Source: Pollutimonas bauzanensis | GTDB lineage: Bacteria > Pseudomonadota > Gammaproteobacteria > Burkholderiales > Burkholderiaceae_B | Assembly: GCF_900129885.1 (NCBI RefSeq) | Contig: NZ_FQXE01000006.1 | Location: 150,179-214,178, forward strand | Direction: 5' to 3' | DNA length: 64,000 nucleotides | Notes under the pieces: model-generated | The model's input: only the letters and a program-made list of their open reading frames with translations | What the model was told of the DNA's origin: nothing | The model's database searches: none | Shown here: piece after piece, positions 1 through 8,419 of the stretch | Layout: every line of letters starts with the position of its first letter | How positions within the stretch are numbered: the first letter of the stretch is position 1 | Made by a program: the position numbers and the translations under genes

Positions 1-1362
1 GGCCGCTATGGTCAGTATCATCGGCCGGTTGGGCTTGATCGGCGTTTCCGGCGCCACGGCGGAATCCACCACGCGCACATTGCCGACCTTGCCTTCCTTG
101 ACGAGCCGCAATTGCTGCGCGCTGTTGAGCAGGTTCACATAAAGCTCGCCGTTAACCTTGACATCGCGCAGCAGGTTGAGCAGTTGCTGCTCCATGTCGG
201 GCAGCTTCTTGATCTGGCCCGTCAATTGGTCGATTTCTTTCTTGATGGCGGCGATCTGCTGGTCGATCACGCGGACGCTGGGATGTTCCGCCGTGTACTG
301 GGCCATCAGTTCGCGGCGCTTCTGCTGCAGGTCGAACAATTGGGTCTGCAGGCCTACCGAGGTGTTCAGCGACAGCGAGCCTTCGGTGCCCAGGTCGAAT
401 GTGCCATGCGCGTCGCGGAACTTGGTGTATTTGTCCGCCGCTTCGTCCATTTTCCTTTTCAGTTCGGGCAGGAAGTCATCCAGGAAGGCCAGCGATTTTT
501 CCGCCTCGGCCGCCTTGCGTTCGACATTCTGCCGCACGTAGGCCGAACCCACGGCGTTCAGCGTCCGGGTGATCTTGCCCGGATTGGTGCCGGCGAGGGT
601 GATGGACAGGACACCCGACTGCTTGCCTTTCTCGGTAATGACCAGTCCGCTTTGCAGGCCATTGATCATGGCCAGGCGCGAACGGCGCACCAGGGTGAAT
701 TCGGCGCCGGGCTTGCCTTTCAATTCATTGACCAGGATGCGCCCCGGAGCGCCGTCCGCCTTGAAGTCGCTGGGGACGCCCACCTTGCCTTCGGCCAGCT
801 TCAGTCCGTCGGCGTCCAGCAGCTCATAGCCGCCGGCGGTGGCCAGCAAGGCCAGCGTCTGGCCTTCGAGCGCCGGCGGAACGTCCAATTGCCCCAGCCG
901 TATCGATTCCGTGCCTGATACGTAGCCGCCCAGGCCCAGGAAGCCGGGCTCCGACAGGGCGGTGGCCCGCCCCGCCAGCCACGACCCGATGAAAGGCAGA
1001 TACTTGGGGCTTGCGCTCAGATACAGCTGCAGATTGTCCACGGCATGGCCTACCACCAGGCGCGAGCGCAGTATCTCGATCTCGGCGGACGCCGGCGATT
1101 GCACATCGAACAGCGTGGACATTTCGCTCAGCAGATTGCTGCTCGTGCCCTGGCTTTGCTCCACCTGTATCAGGCTGTCGGCCTCGTACACCGGCTGGCT
1201 CAGGAAGGCGTAGATGCCGCCCAATAGCGCGGTGCCCAGGGTCACGGCGACAATCAGCCAGCGGGCCTCCAGGACCACATCGAGCAGGCCCAGGAAATCG
1301 ATGTCGTCTTTGTCCCGGAGCTCGGATAAAGTTGGCGAGGTATTGTCGTTGGATGTATTCAT
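1..1362 (-). CDS. wzc: Polysaccharide co-polymerase / tyrosine autokinase, N-terminal part (Wzc-type)
   Basis: The frame is open from an ATG at 1362 to the window edge (454 codons, no stop), so only the N-terminal part is here. I see a short cytoplasmic start, a first membrane segment at about residues 31-52, and a long periplasmic Wzz-type region with helical, charged stretches. Near residues 340-350 is the AEHPSVRVIDQQI stretch of the GNVR region, followed by the proline-rich PIKPNRP before the expected second membrane segment. In the family a cytoplasmic BY-kinase domain follows and controls capsule/EPS chain length. That domain lies outside the window, so a Wzz-only protein cannot be excluded. 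It starts 46 bp after wzb and is last in the visible operon rfaH-like/wza/wzb/wzc. Confidence 0.85.
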   Translation of the reverse strand, partial: MNTSNDNTSPTLSELRDKDDIDFLGLLDVVLEARWLIVAVTLGTALLGGIYAFLSQPVYEADSLIQVEQSQGTSSNLLSEMSTLFDVQSPASAEIEILRSRLVVGHAVDNLQLYLSASPKYLPFIGSWLAGRATALSEPGFLGLGGYVSGTESIRLGQLDVPPALEGQTLALLATAGGYELLDADGLKLAEGKVGVPSDFKADGAPGRILVNELKGKPGAEFTLVRRSRLAMINGLQSGLVITEKGKQSGVLSITLAGTNPGKITRTLNAVGSAYVRQNVERKAAEAEKSLAFLDDFLPELKRKMDEAADKYTKFRDAHGTFDLGTEGSLSLNTSVGLQTQLFDLQQKRRELMAQYTAEHPSVRVIDQQIAAIKKEIDQLTGQIKKLPDMEQQLLNLLRDVKVNGELYVNLLNSAQQLRLVKEGKVGNVRVVDSAVAPETPIKPNRPMILTIAA

Positions 1363-1408
1363 TCGATGGGAGATAAGCTGCTTTATGTGGGATGGCGGTG
1401 CTGTGGTT

Positions 1409-1852
1409 TCAGCTCAATAGCCTGATGCGGTCGGCCCAGTAGCTGACGCCGCGGCGTATGGCCTCGTGGGCCGCGGCGAAGGCTGCGCGCGGCTGCCGGT
1501 ATGGATCGGCGATCTGGAAGGCGTCCTCCACCCCCAGGTCGCCCAGGCAATGGATTTTTCCGCGCGCCAATGGGTGCTGCTGTTCCAACTGCTGCCTGTG
1601 GCCGTTTTCCATTACCAGTATCAGGTCGGCTTGCCTGCACATCCAGCTGGTCAGCTGCTGCGCGCGGTGCTCCGACAGGTCCAGGCCGTGCTCCGCGGCG
1701 ATGCTCTGCGCCAGCGGGTCCGCCGGCTCGCCCACCAGGGCCGAGAGGCCCGCGGACCAGATCTGCTTGCCGGGGAACTGGGCTTTGAGCATGGCTTCAG
1801 CCACCGGGCTGCGGCAGATATTCCCCACGCAGACAACAAGAATGGCATTCAT
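1409..1852 (-). CDS. wzb: Low-molecular-weight protein-tyrosine phosphatase (Wzb-type)
   Basis: 147 aa, the normal length of this family. The phosphatase loop CX5R(S/T) is at the N-terminus (C8-VGNIC-R14-S15) and the general-acid Asp is in the DPY motif (D116-P117-Y118). Known Wzb/Etp enzymes dephosphorylate the C-terminal Tyr cluster of Wzc, cycling the polysaccharide polymerisation and export machine. The gene lies 11 bp after the wza stop and before wzc, the classical order, which supports that partner. Cytoplasmic, with no signal peptide. Confidence 0.93.
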   Translation of the reverse strand: MNAILVVCVGNICRSPVAEAMLKAQFPGKQIWSAGLSALVGEPADPLAQSIAAEHGLDLSEHRAQQLTSWMCRQADLILVMENGHRQQLEQQHPLARGKIHCLGDLGVEDAFQIADPYRQPRAAFAAAHEAIRRGVSYWADRIRLLS

Positions 1853-1863
1853 GACGGCGCTGT

Positions 1864-3039
1864 CTATCTCGTGGTGTTTCGGGTGTTGACGAACAGGGTG
1901 TTGTAGCTGGGCAGCACATTGCTGATCACGCGGTTCCAGCGGACGACTGGCGCGGCGTCGATGAACACGACGTCGCGCGCCTTGAGTTCGAAATCATTCG
2001 CCAGCATGAAGGCGGTCGGGGTTCCGGCATCCAGGTGATAGATCTCGGCCTTTTCTTCGCCTTCGTCCTTGTCATGCGGAACCTTGCGTATCACGTATAT
2101 CTGCCGCGGGTTCGAGGTGAGCTGGCTGGCGCCCCCGGCTTCGCCCAATGCCTCGGTGAGCGAGAGGCGGCCGTCGCGCATCTGCAGGGCGCGCGGCACC
2201 GTGACTTCCCCCAGGACGAAAATCTTGGACTCGTCCCTGTTGACCACGCGCAGAAGGTCGCCGCCGGCCAGCAGGATGCGGTTGGGATTGACGCCCAGGC
2301 GGGTCAGTTGCGGCAGGTTTATTTCGGTGGAGATATTCTTGCGGGTGAGAATCACCGACGAACGGTCGGCCTGCGGGGTGAATCCCCCGGCCCGGTTGAT
2401 GGCCTCGGGCAAGGTCATCGGGACGTCGTCCATGGTCTGCAGGCCGGGAACGCGCACTTCGCCATCGATATAGACGCGGTCATGGCGATAGGCCTGCACC
2501 CGCACGGTCAGCTGCGGGTCGCGGATGTACTTGGCGATGCGATTGGTCAGGAGTTCGCGCGCCTGATTCTCCGTCAGGCCGGCGATCTTGACCGGGCCGA
2601 GGAATGGAAACTGGATCACGCCGTCCGGATTGACATTGTAGCCATTGCCGACGTCCGCCTGGCTGGACGAACCCGTGCTGCGGTTGGACGTGGCGGGGGT
2701 GAGCGCCATCTCGGGATGGCCCCAGACCACGATATTGACGATATCGCCGGCGCCTATCCTGTAGGCCCTGCCCGTGCCGAACAGGCGCTTGACTTCTCTT
2801 TTCACTTCCGTCGCCCGCTCCGCGCGCTGCCGGACGATCAGTTCGCTGCTTATCGCCGTGAGGGCGCCGGCGGGAGCCGCGTCGCCGCCAAGCGACTCTT
2901 CGGCGGCTTTCGGGCTGCCCATATACATCCCGGGCGAAAGGGCGCAGGCCGACAGAAGCATGGCGGCGCTGATCGCTGCGCATAGCGTGATGCAGCGTGC
3001 GGGAAAATTGGAAATCTGGCTCGGCACCTGAACTCTCAT
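1864..3039 (-). CDS. wza: Outer-membrane polysaccharide export lipoprotein (Wza-type)
   Basis: Wza-like export porin. After a basic N-terminus and hydrophobic stretch there is a lipobox (LLSAC), giving a lipidated Cys. The poly-export domain follows (YRIGAGDIVNIVVWGHPE), then repeated SLBB segments (VYIDGEVRVPG, IFVLGEVTVPR), and a C-terminal part that would form the outer-membrane helix. I chose the ATG at 3039 (391 aa). The frame also has an ATG at 3090, but the extra 17 residues would encode across a perfect 20-bp palindrome and put a long tail before the signal peptide. Neither start has a strong ribosome site. In the family, octameric Wza forms the outer-membrane channel for capsule or EPS and contacts Wzc. 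Confidence 0.9.
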   Translation of the reverse strand: MRVQVPSQISNFPARCITLCAAISAAMLLSACALSPGMYMGSPKAAEESLGGDAAPAGALTAISSELIVRQRAERATEVKREVKRLFGTGRAYRIGAGDIVNIVVWGHPEMALTPATSNRSTGSSSQADVGNGYNVNPDGVIQFPFLGPVKIAGLTENQARELLTNRIAKYIRDPQLTVRVQAYRHDRVYIDGEVRVPGLQTMDDVPMTLPEAINRAGGFTPQADRSSVILTRKNISTEINLPQLTRLGVNPNRILLAGGDLLRVVNRDESKIFVLGEVTVPRALQMRDGRLSLTEALGEAGGASQLTSNPRQIYVIRKVPHDKDEGEEKAEIYHLDAGTPTAFMLANDFELKARDVVFIDAAPVVRWNRVISNVLPSYNTLFVNTRNTTR

Positions 3040-3060
3040 CAATGAATTGAAAAACGAAGA

Positions 3061-3080
3061 TCGAGAACCCGGGTTCTCGA
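3061..3080 (-). promoter_or_regulatory. Perfect 20-bp palindrome in the wza leader (possible attenuator or operator)
   Basis: Bases 3061-3080 are perfectly self-complementary (half site TCGAGAACCC). As RNA from the minus strand this gives an 8-bp stem with a CCGG loop, followed after about five bases by a run of five T, 22 bp before the chosen wza start. It could be a weak intrinsic terminator that the antiterminator encoded upstream must overcome, or a protein-binding site. The symmetry is directly visible; the function is inference. Confidence 0.5.
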
Positions 3081-3100
3081 CTTGAAGCATGGCGGCCGGG

Positions 3101-3145
3101 CAGGCTACCGCAGTGTTTTTTGCCTGAATGCGGCAAGAAACACTG
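3101..3145 (-). promoter_or_regulatory. JUMPstart/ops-like element upstream of wza
   Basis: Read on the minus strand, a 14-bp stem (arms 3132-3145 and 3111-3124, one mismatch, 7-base loop) begins with CAGTG and runs straight into TGCGGTAGCCTG at 3112-3101. The latter matches the E. coli ops element (GGCGGTAGCGTG) at 10 of 12 positions, including the intact GCGGTAGC core. Classical JUMPstart leaders also begin with CAGTG and end in ops, and ops recruits RfaH to RNA polymerase. An RfaH-like gene lies immediately upstream. The match was made by eye. Confidence 0.6.
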
Positions 3146-3316
3146 ATCTCGCGCCCCTTTTTTTATTGCGGCACGGTGGAACGGCGCGTCTACATCGCGC
3201 TCTGTTCCGGGGCGATGTGCGCATCTCTTGCGCAAAATGGCGGTCGGGGGGCGCCTTACGCAAAGGCGGCGGGGCTATGCCTGGCAGAGCCGTATCTGTG
3301 GGAGGGTCACGATGCG

Positions 3317-3958
3317 CTAAACAAGTTCGACCTGCCCATGTTTCACCTTGACCGTCTTCTGTTGACCCAGAAATTCCATCAGCAGGATGACGCGCCTGGC
3401 CCTTACGGCCTGGACCACGCCCTCGATGCCATTCAGGGCCGTATTGCGCAAGCGCACCCGGCGCCCCGGCTGGAATGGGCTGATTGCCTGCAGCCCGGCG
3501 CGGTTGCGCTGGTCTTCAAGCTTCCTGATGGTTTGCAATACATCGGGAGACACGACAGCCAGCTCGGTGCCGAACGTCACCAGGCTATTGACGCCCCGGC
3601 TCGAGCGCGCCGCGGCAATGGATTGCTTGCGGCTCGATGGCCTGAAGAACAGATAACGCGGAAACATCGGCTCGTACGCCGTCAGGGCGGCTTCGCCCTC
3701 ATCCGCGCCTGCGCCAGGCCCTTGCGCGCCGCTGTCGGCAGCGGCCAGTTGCGCCGACGGCTTCTTGAGTATCTTGAACAAAGGGAGATAGGTCTGGAAG
3801 GCTTGCTGGTTCAGGTTGACCTGGGCTACGTATTCCTGGCGCGGCTTGGTGTAAGCCACGTACCAGCCCGCGTCCGTCACGCAGTCCGCCGCCCGCGCCG
3901 TAGCGGCGTGGCGTGGCGTGTCTATATCTATAGCTTGCCTGTCCTGTTCACAAAGCAA
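3317..3958 (-). CDS. RfaH-type specialised NusG paralogue (transcription antiterminator)
   Basis: 213 aa. The NusG N-terminal domain begins near residue 31 (GWYVAYTKPRQE) and contains FPRYLFF and RGVNSLVTFG, which resemble the RfaH consensus. A low-complexity Ala/Gly insertion lies at about residues 66-93. A KOW-type C-terminal domain (FQPGRRVRLRNTALNGIEG) ends the protein. Specialised NusG paralogues bind RNA polymerase at an ops site and allow long polysaccharide operons to be read through. Here the gene is first in the wza operon, with an ops-like site 170 bp after its stop. The track start is TTG at 3958; a GTG at 3880, just before the NGN domain, is an alternative, and neither has a convincing ribosome site. 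Confidence 0.85.
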   Translation of the reverse strand: MLCEQDRQAIDIDTPRHAATARAADCVTDAGWYVAYTKPRQEYVAQVNLNQQAFQTYLPLFKILKKPSAQLAAADSGAQGPGAGADEGEAALTAYEPMFPRYLFFRPSSRKQSIAAARSSRGVNSLVTFGTELAVVSPDVLQTIRKLEDQRNRAGLQAISPFQPGRRVRLRNTALNGIEGVVQAVRARRVILLMEFLGQQKTVKVKHGQVELV

Positions 3959-4557
3959 ATCTCGTCCGTCCTATTCAAAGCGTTGCGTCTCCGTTGCACG
4001 CATCAATAAGTGTCTAGTGCCGTTGCACTTTATCAGAGGAGATGGAAGGCCCTGTAACAAACCGCGTTTGTTTACAACGGAAAAGAAACGGCGCCGCGGC
4101 CCAAAAAAAGCATTCGTTATGTTGCATTGCAACAAGTTACGCATTACAAATATATGAAAATAACAATTTCAAATTGTGACGCTTACATTTTCGCGCGGGC
4201 CCGGAATCCGTCCGTAAACGCCCCTATGTTTGAGTCCTATTTAGGGAATTTGGCCGATAGGCGATGGCCTCGGCCTAGGCTGAAATACCTAAAAGTAACA
4301 GGCCATATGTGGTATTATTGGCGGAAGATACGACATGTGACAGCCTTTTCCTCTATAAAAACGGTTGAAGAATCAAGGGTTCAGGCGAGGATGCTCTTGC
4401 CGCTGTTGCTTCTTGTAGTTCTATATTGGTATAAACCCGGCCATTTGGCGACTATCCATTCTGTTCGCCGCATGATTATCTGTGTTTTGCCGGTCGCCGT
4501 GCCTGGCACGGTATATTCGTTTGCCCCTCTCCTGAAAGCACCGTGGCGGAACATTCC
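3959..4557. other. AT-rich intergenic control region upstream of the polysaccharide operon
   Basis: About 600 bp without a convincing gene and clearly richer in A/T than its surroundings. It holds several small symmetric motifs: CCGTTGCAC at 3990 and again at 4019, a GTTGCA/TGCAAC palindrome with one-base spacer at 4121-4133, and a near-palindrome around ACCGCGT at 4054-4075 (GTAACAAAC facing GTTTGTTTAC). Short open frames here have no recognisable protein features. It most likely carries the promoter and upstream regulator sites for the minus-strand rfaH-like/wza operon; no single promoter could be assigned. Confidence 0.45.
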
Positions 4558-4854
4558 ATGATCAATTCCAAGCTTGGCATCGCATATAAAGCTCCATGGG
4601 GAGCCGTCATCTTCAAAGCGAGAGACCGCATGGGCGCGCGGACACTGCAGATGTTGCTCCACTTCCTGGCGGGCATGGCCGTGGCCGCTTATCTCGTTCC
4701 GGAAGGGGCCGCCATCGCCCTGGCCTGTCTGCTGCTTGTCGCGGGCGCGAAAGCCCTTTACGACTATGTCGACGCCGGCGCCGTCCAGCTAGGCAGCTCC
4801 GCCGCGCTCTTGGCGGGCGGGGCGCTCGCGCTGGGCCTTGCCCATTTCATCTAG
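4558..4854 (+). CDS. Small predicted membrane protein, unknown function
   Basis: 98 aa from the ATG at 4558; a GTG at 4543 and an ATG at 4630 (74 aa) are alternative starts. From residue ~25 the protein has three hydrophobic stretches (LQMLLHFLAGMAVAAYLV, AIALACLLLVAGAKAL and LGSSAALLAGGALALGL), suggesting a three-helix inner-membrane protein. Coding bias from 4630 on is GC-rich like neighbouring genes, whereas the first residues lie in the AT-rich region. It stands alone, divergent from the rfaH-like gene and convergent with the ABC operon. I do not recognise a family. Confidence 0.5.
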   Translation: MINSKLGIAYKAPWGAVIFKARDRMGARTLQMLLHFLAGMAVAAYLVPEGAAIALACLLLVAGAKALYDYVDAGAVQLGSSAALLAGGALALGLAHFI

Positions 4855-4968
4855 CGTCCGCGCATCGGCGCATCGCCCATGGGCCTCCGTTCCTTGAGGC
4901 GGAGCCCGCCGCGGCGCCTTCATCGCTTCCGCTGCGGCATGTCGCGACGTGACGTAAGACCGTGTGCT

Positions 4969-5964
4969 TCATTCTTTCACGGTTTCCAGATATAGCGACG
5001 GGTCGAAGTAAATGGATGCCGGAATTGCATCCTGGATATTGGCGAAGCCGATAAAAAAGTCGGTGACCTGCTGCAGCCACTTGGTGACCGTGCCATCCGC
5101 ATATTGCTTGCGCCATTCCGCGGATGAAAAAATCTTTTGCGCGCGGAACTGCTCTTTGATGTCCTCCAGCGGCACATCCGGATAGTAATTCTTCTGGAGC
5201 GTCTCGATCGCCTTTTCCGGCTGGCTTACCATGTAGTCATTGGCCTGCGCCCAAACCCGGATGATGCGCTTGAGCGTGTCCTGATTCTTTTCATAGTAGT
5301 CATTGCGCGCCGCCCATCCGCCGACGATGGCCGCCTCGGGGTAATAGCGGGATGCGTCGACCAGCATTTTCGCCGCCGGAACGCGCTTCTTGACCGAAAT
5401 ATTGAAAGGCACCCATAAAGCCACGGCCGGCACGGCCTTGGAGATGAACGCGGTCACCGCGTCGGGCATGCGCTGGTTGACGATATCGACGTCTTTCTTG
5501 GGATCCAGGCCATTGGCGCGCAAGGCTTTGTCCAGGAATACGTGGGCTGTCGTGCCGGTGGTTGTCGAGATTTTCTTGCCCTTCAGATCGGCGAAGCTGC
5601 TGATGCCCATGTCCGGGTGCACCCAGAGCTGCGCGGTGGCGAATTCCACATCATTGATCAGGAAAACCTTGCCGCGGCCGCGCGCCGGGAAATTGGACAT
5701 GACAGCGCCCGTGCTGAGGACGTCTATGCTGCCTCCGCTCATGGCCTGGAACAGTTCGAGCCCGGTCTGGAACTTGATGAACTCCATGTCCAGGCCTGCC
5801 TTTTTCCATAAGCCCATAGAGTCGGCGAGCCAGATCTGGCCATCTACCGCCAGGGTGTGCAGATAGCCTACTTTGACCTTGGTGTCCTGCGCGAAAGCCA
5901 GGCGCGGGCCGGCTCCGGCAAGCGCGGTGGCGGCGGCGAGTTCTATAAAGGTACGGCGTTTCAT
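4969..5964 (-). CDS. ABC transporter substrate-binding protein (NitT/TauT, SsuA-like)
   Basis: 331 aa. The N-terminus MKRRTFIELAAA with a following hydrophobic stretch and AFA-Q cleavage site is a Tat-like signal peptide. The mature part fits the NMT1/SsuA-like fold: VKVGYLHTLAVDGQIWLAD at the start, a GLWKKAGLDMEF segment and DLKGKKISTTTGTTAH. These receptors bind small organic sulfonates, nitrate, pyrimidine precursors or aromatic acids; the ligand cannot be read here. It is the last gene of gntR-permease-ATPase-receptor, 26 bp after the ATPase, with a good AGGAGA ribosome site. Confidence 0.88.
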   Translation of the reverse strand: MKRRTFIELAAATALAGAGPRLAFAQDTKVKVGYLHTLAVDGQIWLADSMGLWKKAGLDMEFIKFQTGLELFQAMSGGSIDVLSTGAVMSNFPARGRGKVFLINDVEFATAQLWVHPDMGISSFADLKGKKISTTTGTTAHVFLDKALRANGLDPKKDVDIVNQRMPDAVTAFISKAVPAVALWVPFNISVKKRVPAAKMLVDASRYYPEAAIVGGWAARNDYYEKNQDTLKRIIRVWAQANDYMVSQPEKAIETLQKNYYPDVPLEDIKEQFRAQKIFSSAEWRKQYADGTVTKWLQQVTDFFIGFANIQDAIPASIYFDPSLYLETVKE

Positions 5965-5990
5965 GACGAGTCTCCTGGAAAGGGGATAAC

Positions 5991-6806
5991 TTATTTCAGC
6001 GCCGTTTTGCTTAGCGCTTCCTGGGCCGCGTATTCGAGCATCACGGAATCGTAGATGCGCGAACGCAAGGCGTTGAACTGCGGATCCGCCAGTAAAGACC
6101 GCTGGCGCGGGTAGGGAAAAGGGATGTCGATGACTTCCCGGATGCGCGAGGGCCGCGCTGAAATGATCACCACCCTGCTCGACAGATACACCGCCTCCTC
6201 CACGGAGTGCGTGATCAGCAGCACGGTTTTGTCTTCCTTGTACAGGACCTGCAGCAGCAGGTCGTGCATGGCGCTGCGTGTCTGGGCGTCCAGCGCGCCG
6301 AAGGGCTCGTCCATCAGGATGAATTCAGGATGCACGGCATAAGTGCGGGCCAGCGCCAGCCGCTGCCGCATGCCGCCCGAAAGCGTCTTCGGAAAGGCGC
6401 GGCGAAAGTCGGCCAGGCCCATCAGCTCCAGATAGCGCTCTATGGCCTGCTTCTTGTCCCGGGCGTCCATGCCGCTGTTTGCCTTGAGGTTCAAGCCGAA
6501 CGCGATGTTCTGTTCCACCGTCAGCCAGGGAAATACGCCGTATTCCTGGAACATGACCCCTCGCTCAGGTCCCGGACCGGCGATTTCCTTGCCGTCCAGC
6601 GTCACCGAGCCGCTCGTCGGCTTGATGAAGCCGGCGGCCATGTTCAATAATGTGGTCTTGCCGCAGCCCGATGGCCCGACCAGGGAAACGAATTCTCCCT
6701 GTCGGATGGATAGCGACATATCCTCGACGACCCGCAGCGTCCCCGCCGCGGTGTCGTACCGCATGGAGACGCTGTCGAAGCGTATGCGCTCTGCCGGCTT
6801 TTCCAT
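5991..6806 (-). CDS. ABC transporter ATP-binding protein (TauB/SsuB-like)
   Basis: 271 aa, typical length. Walker A GPSGCGKTT at about residues 41-49, Q-loop MFQEYGVFPWLTV, signature LSGGMRQR, Walker B FILMDEP and the switch His in LLITHSVEEA are all intact. The EYGVFPWLTV stretch is typical of the nitrate/sulfonate/taurine class. It would energise the permease encoded just upstream (3-bp gap) for uptake of the ligand bound by the downstream receptor. Confidence 0.93.
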   Translation of the reverse strand: MEKPAERIRFDSVSMRYDTAAGTLRVVEDMSLSIRQGEFVSLVGPSGCGKTTLLNMAAGFIKPTSGSVTLDGKEIAGPGPERGVMFQEYGVFPWLTVEQNIAFGLNLKANSGMDARDKKQAIERYLELMGLADFRRAFPKTLSGGMRQRLALARTYAVHPEFILMDEPFGALDAQTRSAMHDLLLQVLYKEDKTVLLITHSVEEAVYLSSRVVIISARPSRIREVIDIPFPYPRQRSLLADPQFNALRSRIYDSVMLEYAAQEALSKTALK

Positions 6807-6809
6807 CGT

Positions 6810-7628
6810 CTATTCCGTCCCTTTTTCTTGCCACCTGACGAGCTTTTCGGACACTTTGCGCAGGAGCAGGTCCATCAGCAACGCCAATACCCCTATGCAG
6901 ATAATCCCCAGATAAATGGTGGTCAGGTCGAAGAATGCCGAGGCGTCCTGGATCATGGCGCCCAGGCCTTCCTGCGCCGCCACCAGTTCCGAAGCGACCA
7001 GGGTCGCCCAGGCCACGCCCAGGGCGACCCGCAAGGCGGTCAGCATATGCGGCACCGACATCGGCATCATGACTTTCGAAAAAATCTCGAAATCAGTGGC
7101 GCCCAGCGTGCGCGCCACGCGTATATAGACGGGGCTGATCTGCGTCATGCCTTCGTACATGACAATGACGGCGGAGAAGAAAGCGGCATAGAAAAGAATG
7201 GCTACCTTCGCGACTTCGCCTATGCCCAGATAAACAATAACCAGTGGAATCAGCGCGATCGGCGGCAATGCGCGGAAAAAATTGATAAGGGGATCGACGA
7301 AATGGCGCACCGGCCTGTACCAGCCGATCAGGAAGCTGACCGGTATGGCCACCAGCATGCCCAGCGCCAGCCCGAATACGACGCGCTGGGTCGACATCAC
7401 GATGTTGATCAGCAAATTGCCCTGCGTCAGGCGCGTCCAGAACTCGACGAGCACACTGAGAGGCGAGGGCAGCAGCCCCGGATTGATCAGGCCGGACGCC
7501 CGCAACAATGCCCAGCCCGCGATCAGGCAGGCAAACGGAAATAATGCCCAAAAGGCGGTGTGGGCCCACAGATTGCGCTTGCTGCCTTTCGTCATGGTCA
7601 TCATCCCGTGAGTGCGCTTGCGGTTCAT
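6810..7628 (-). CDS. ABC transporter permease (TauC/SsuC-like)
   Basis: 272 aa with about six hydrophobic segments and the EAA-like loop after GMTQISPVYIRVARTLGATDFEIF, typical of binding-protein-dependent permeases; the segment VALGVAWATLVASELVAAQ is characteristic of the TauC/SsuC group. Several in-frame starts exist (7628, 7604, 7601, 7595) and none has a clear ribosome site; translation is probably coupled to the regulator gene that ends 8 bp upstream. Inner membrane, working with the adjacent ATPase and receptor. Confidence 0.88.
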   Translation of the reverse strand: MNRKRTHGMMTMTKGSKRNLWAHTAFWALFPFACLIAGWALLRASGLINPGLLPSPLSVLVEFWTRLTQGNLLINIVMSTQRVVFGLALGMLVAIPVSFLIGWYRPVRHFVDPLINFFRALPPIALIPLVIVYLGIGEVAKVAILFYAAFFSAVIVMYEGMTQISPVYIRVARTLGATDFEIFSKVMMPMSVPHMLTALRVALGVAWATLVASELVAAQEGLGAMIQDASAFFDLTTIYLGIICIGVLALLMDLLLRKVSEKLVRWQEKGTE

Positions 7629-7636
7629 GGCTGCGT

Positions 7637-8413
7637 TCAGGCCTTGCGCTTGGGCGAGGGCTTCCTGGACTTGCGCGTGCCCTGCATCAAGTCGACATCG
7701 AGGTAGATCATCTGCGCCGGATACTGGATATGCGCGTAATAAACGATCCGTTCCTGGTTATTCCACAATGCGCGCGACACATCGGCGATTGGATCGCCCA
7801 CGCCGATATCGAGGTGGGCCGCAGTGTCCTCGTCGGCCAAGGTGATCCGCAGGATCTGCCTGGCGCGGGCTGAATCCATATCCGGCCGGGCCGCAAGTTG
7901 CGGGATGACCGGCTTGTTGCTGAAGCCTGCCGGATCGCCATCGAAAACTTCTTTGTCCAGGTAGATGTCGATGAGGCAATATGGAATGTCCTCGTGGTAA
8001 TGCACGCGCTTCAAGCGCTGATAGGCGGGCGCGGCATTGCCGGACTCGAATGGCGGGGCCAGGGCCGGCGTGGTCGGGCCGACCGGCAGCAACCGTATCT
8101 TCAAATCGGCTACGGCGTCCACCAGTTGATCCAGGTTGTTTGGCAACTGGAACCAGCGTTGCCGGGAAAGGTCTTTCGCCACGAAAGTGCCCAATCCGCG
8201 CGTTCGCCGAATGATCTGTTGTTCTTCAAGCTGGCTGAGCGCCGCCCGCAAAGTGATGCGCGAGACCTTGTATTCCTGTTCCAGTTCGTCCAGCGTGGGT
8301 ATTTGTTCGCCATACCGCCAGCGCTGCTTTTCGATCTGCTGGCGCATGAGGGTAGCCACTTGCAAATACAAGGGCATGCGGCTCTTGCGGAGTATGGACG
8401 GCGCTTTGTTCAT
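7637..8413 (-). CDS. GntR-family regulator with UTRA effector domain (HutC group)
   Basis: 258 aa. Winged-helix GntR DNA-binding domain at residues ~13-80 (PLYLQVATLMRQQI, EYKVSRITLRAALSQLEEQ, GLGTFV), then a UTRA ligand domain with RLKRVHYHEDIPYCLIDIYL and a typical C-terminal core (GDPIADVSRALWNNQERIVYY). Members usually repress the adjacent transport or catabolic operon until an effector binds. It is the first gene of the ABC operon. The ATG at 8413 lies only 6 bases beyond a near-consensus -10 box, so the message may be leaderless, or the ATG at 8377 (MPLYLQ) may be the start. Confidence 0.9.
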   Translation of the reverse strand: MNKAPSILRKSRMPLYLQVATLMRQQIEKQRWRYGEQIPTLDELEQEYKVSRITLRAALSQLEEQQIIRRTRGLGTFVAKDLSRQRWFQLPNNLDQLVDAVADLKIRLLPVGPTTPALAPPFESGNAAPAYQRLKRVHYHEDIPYCLIDIYLDKEVFDGDPAGFSNKPVIPQLAARPDMDSARARQILRITLADEDTAAHLDIGVGDPIADVSRALWNNQERIVYYAHIQYPAQMIYLDVDLMQGTRKSRKPSPKRKA

Positions 8414-8419
8414 AAAGTC

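Noticed and set aside
4121-4133. GTTGCA-T-TGCAAC as a CRISPR-like or IS end
   Set aside because: Single short palindrome, no spacer-repeat array and no transposase nearby.
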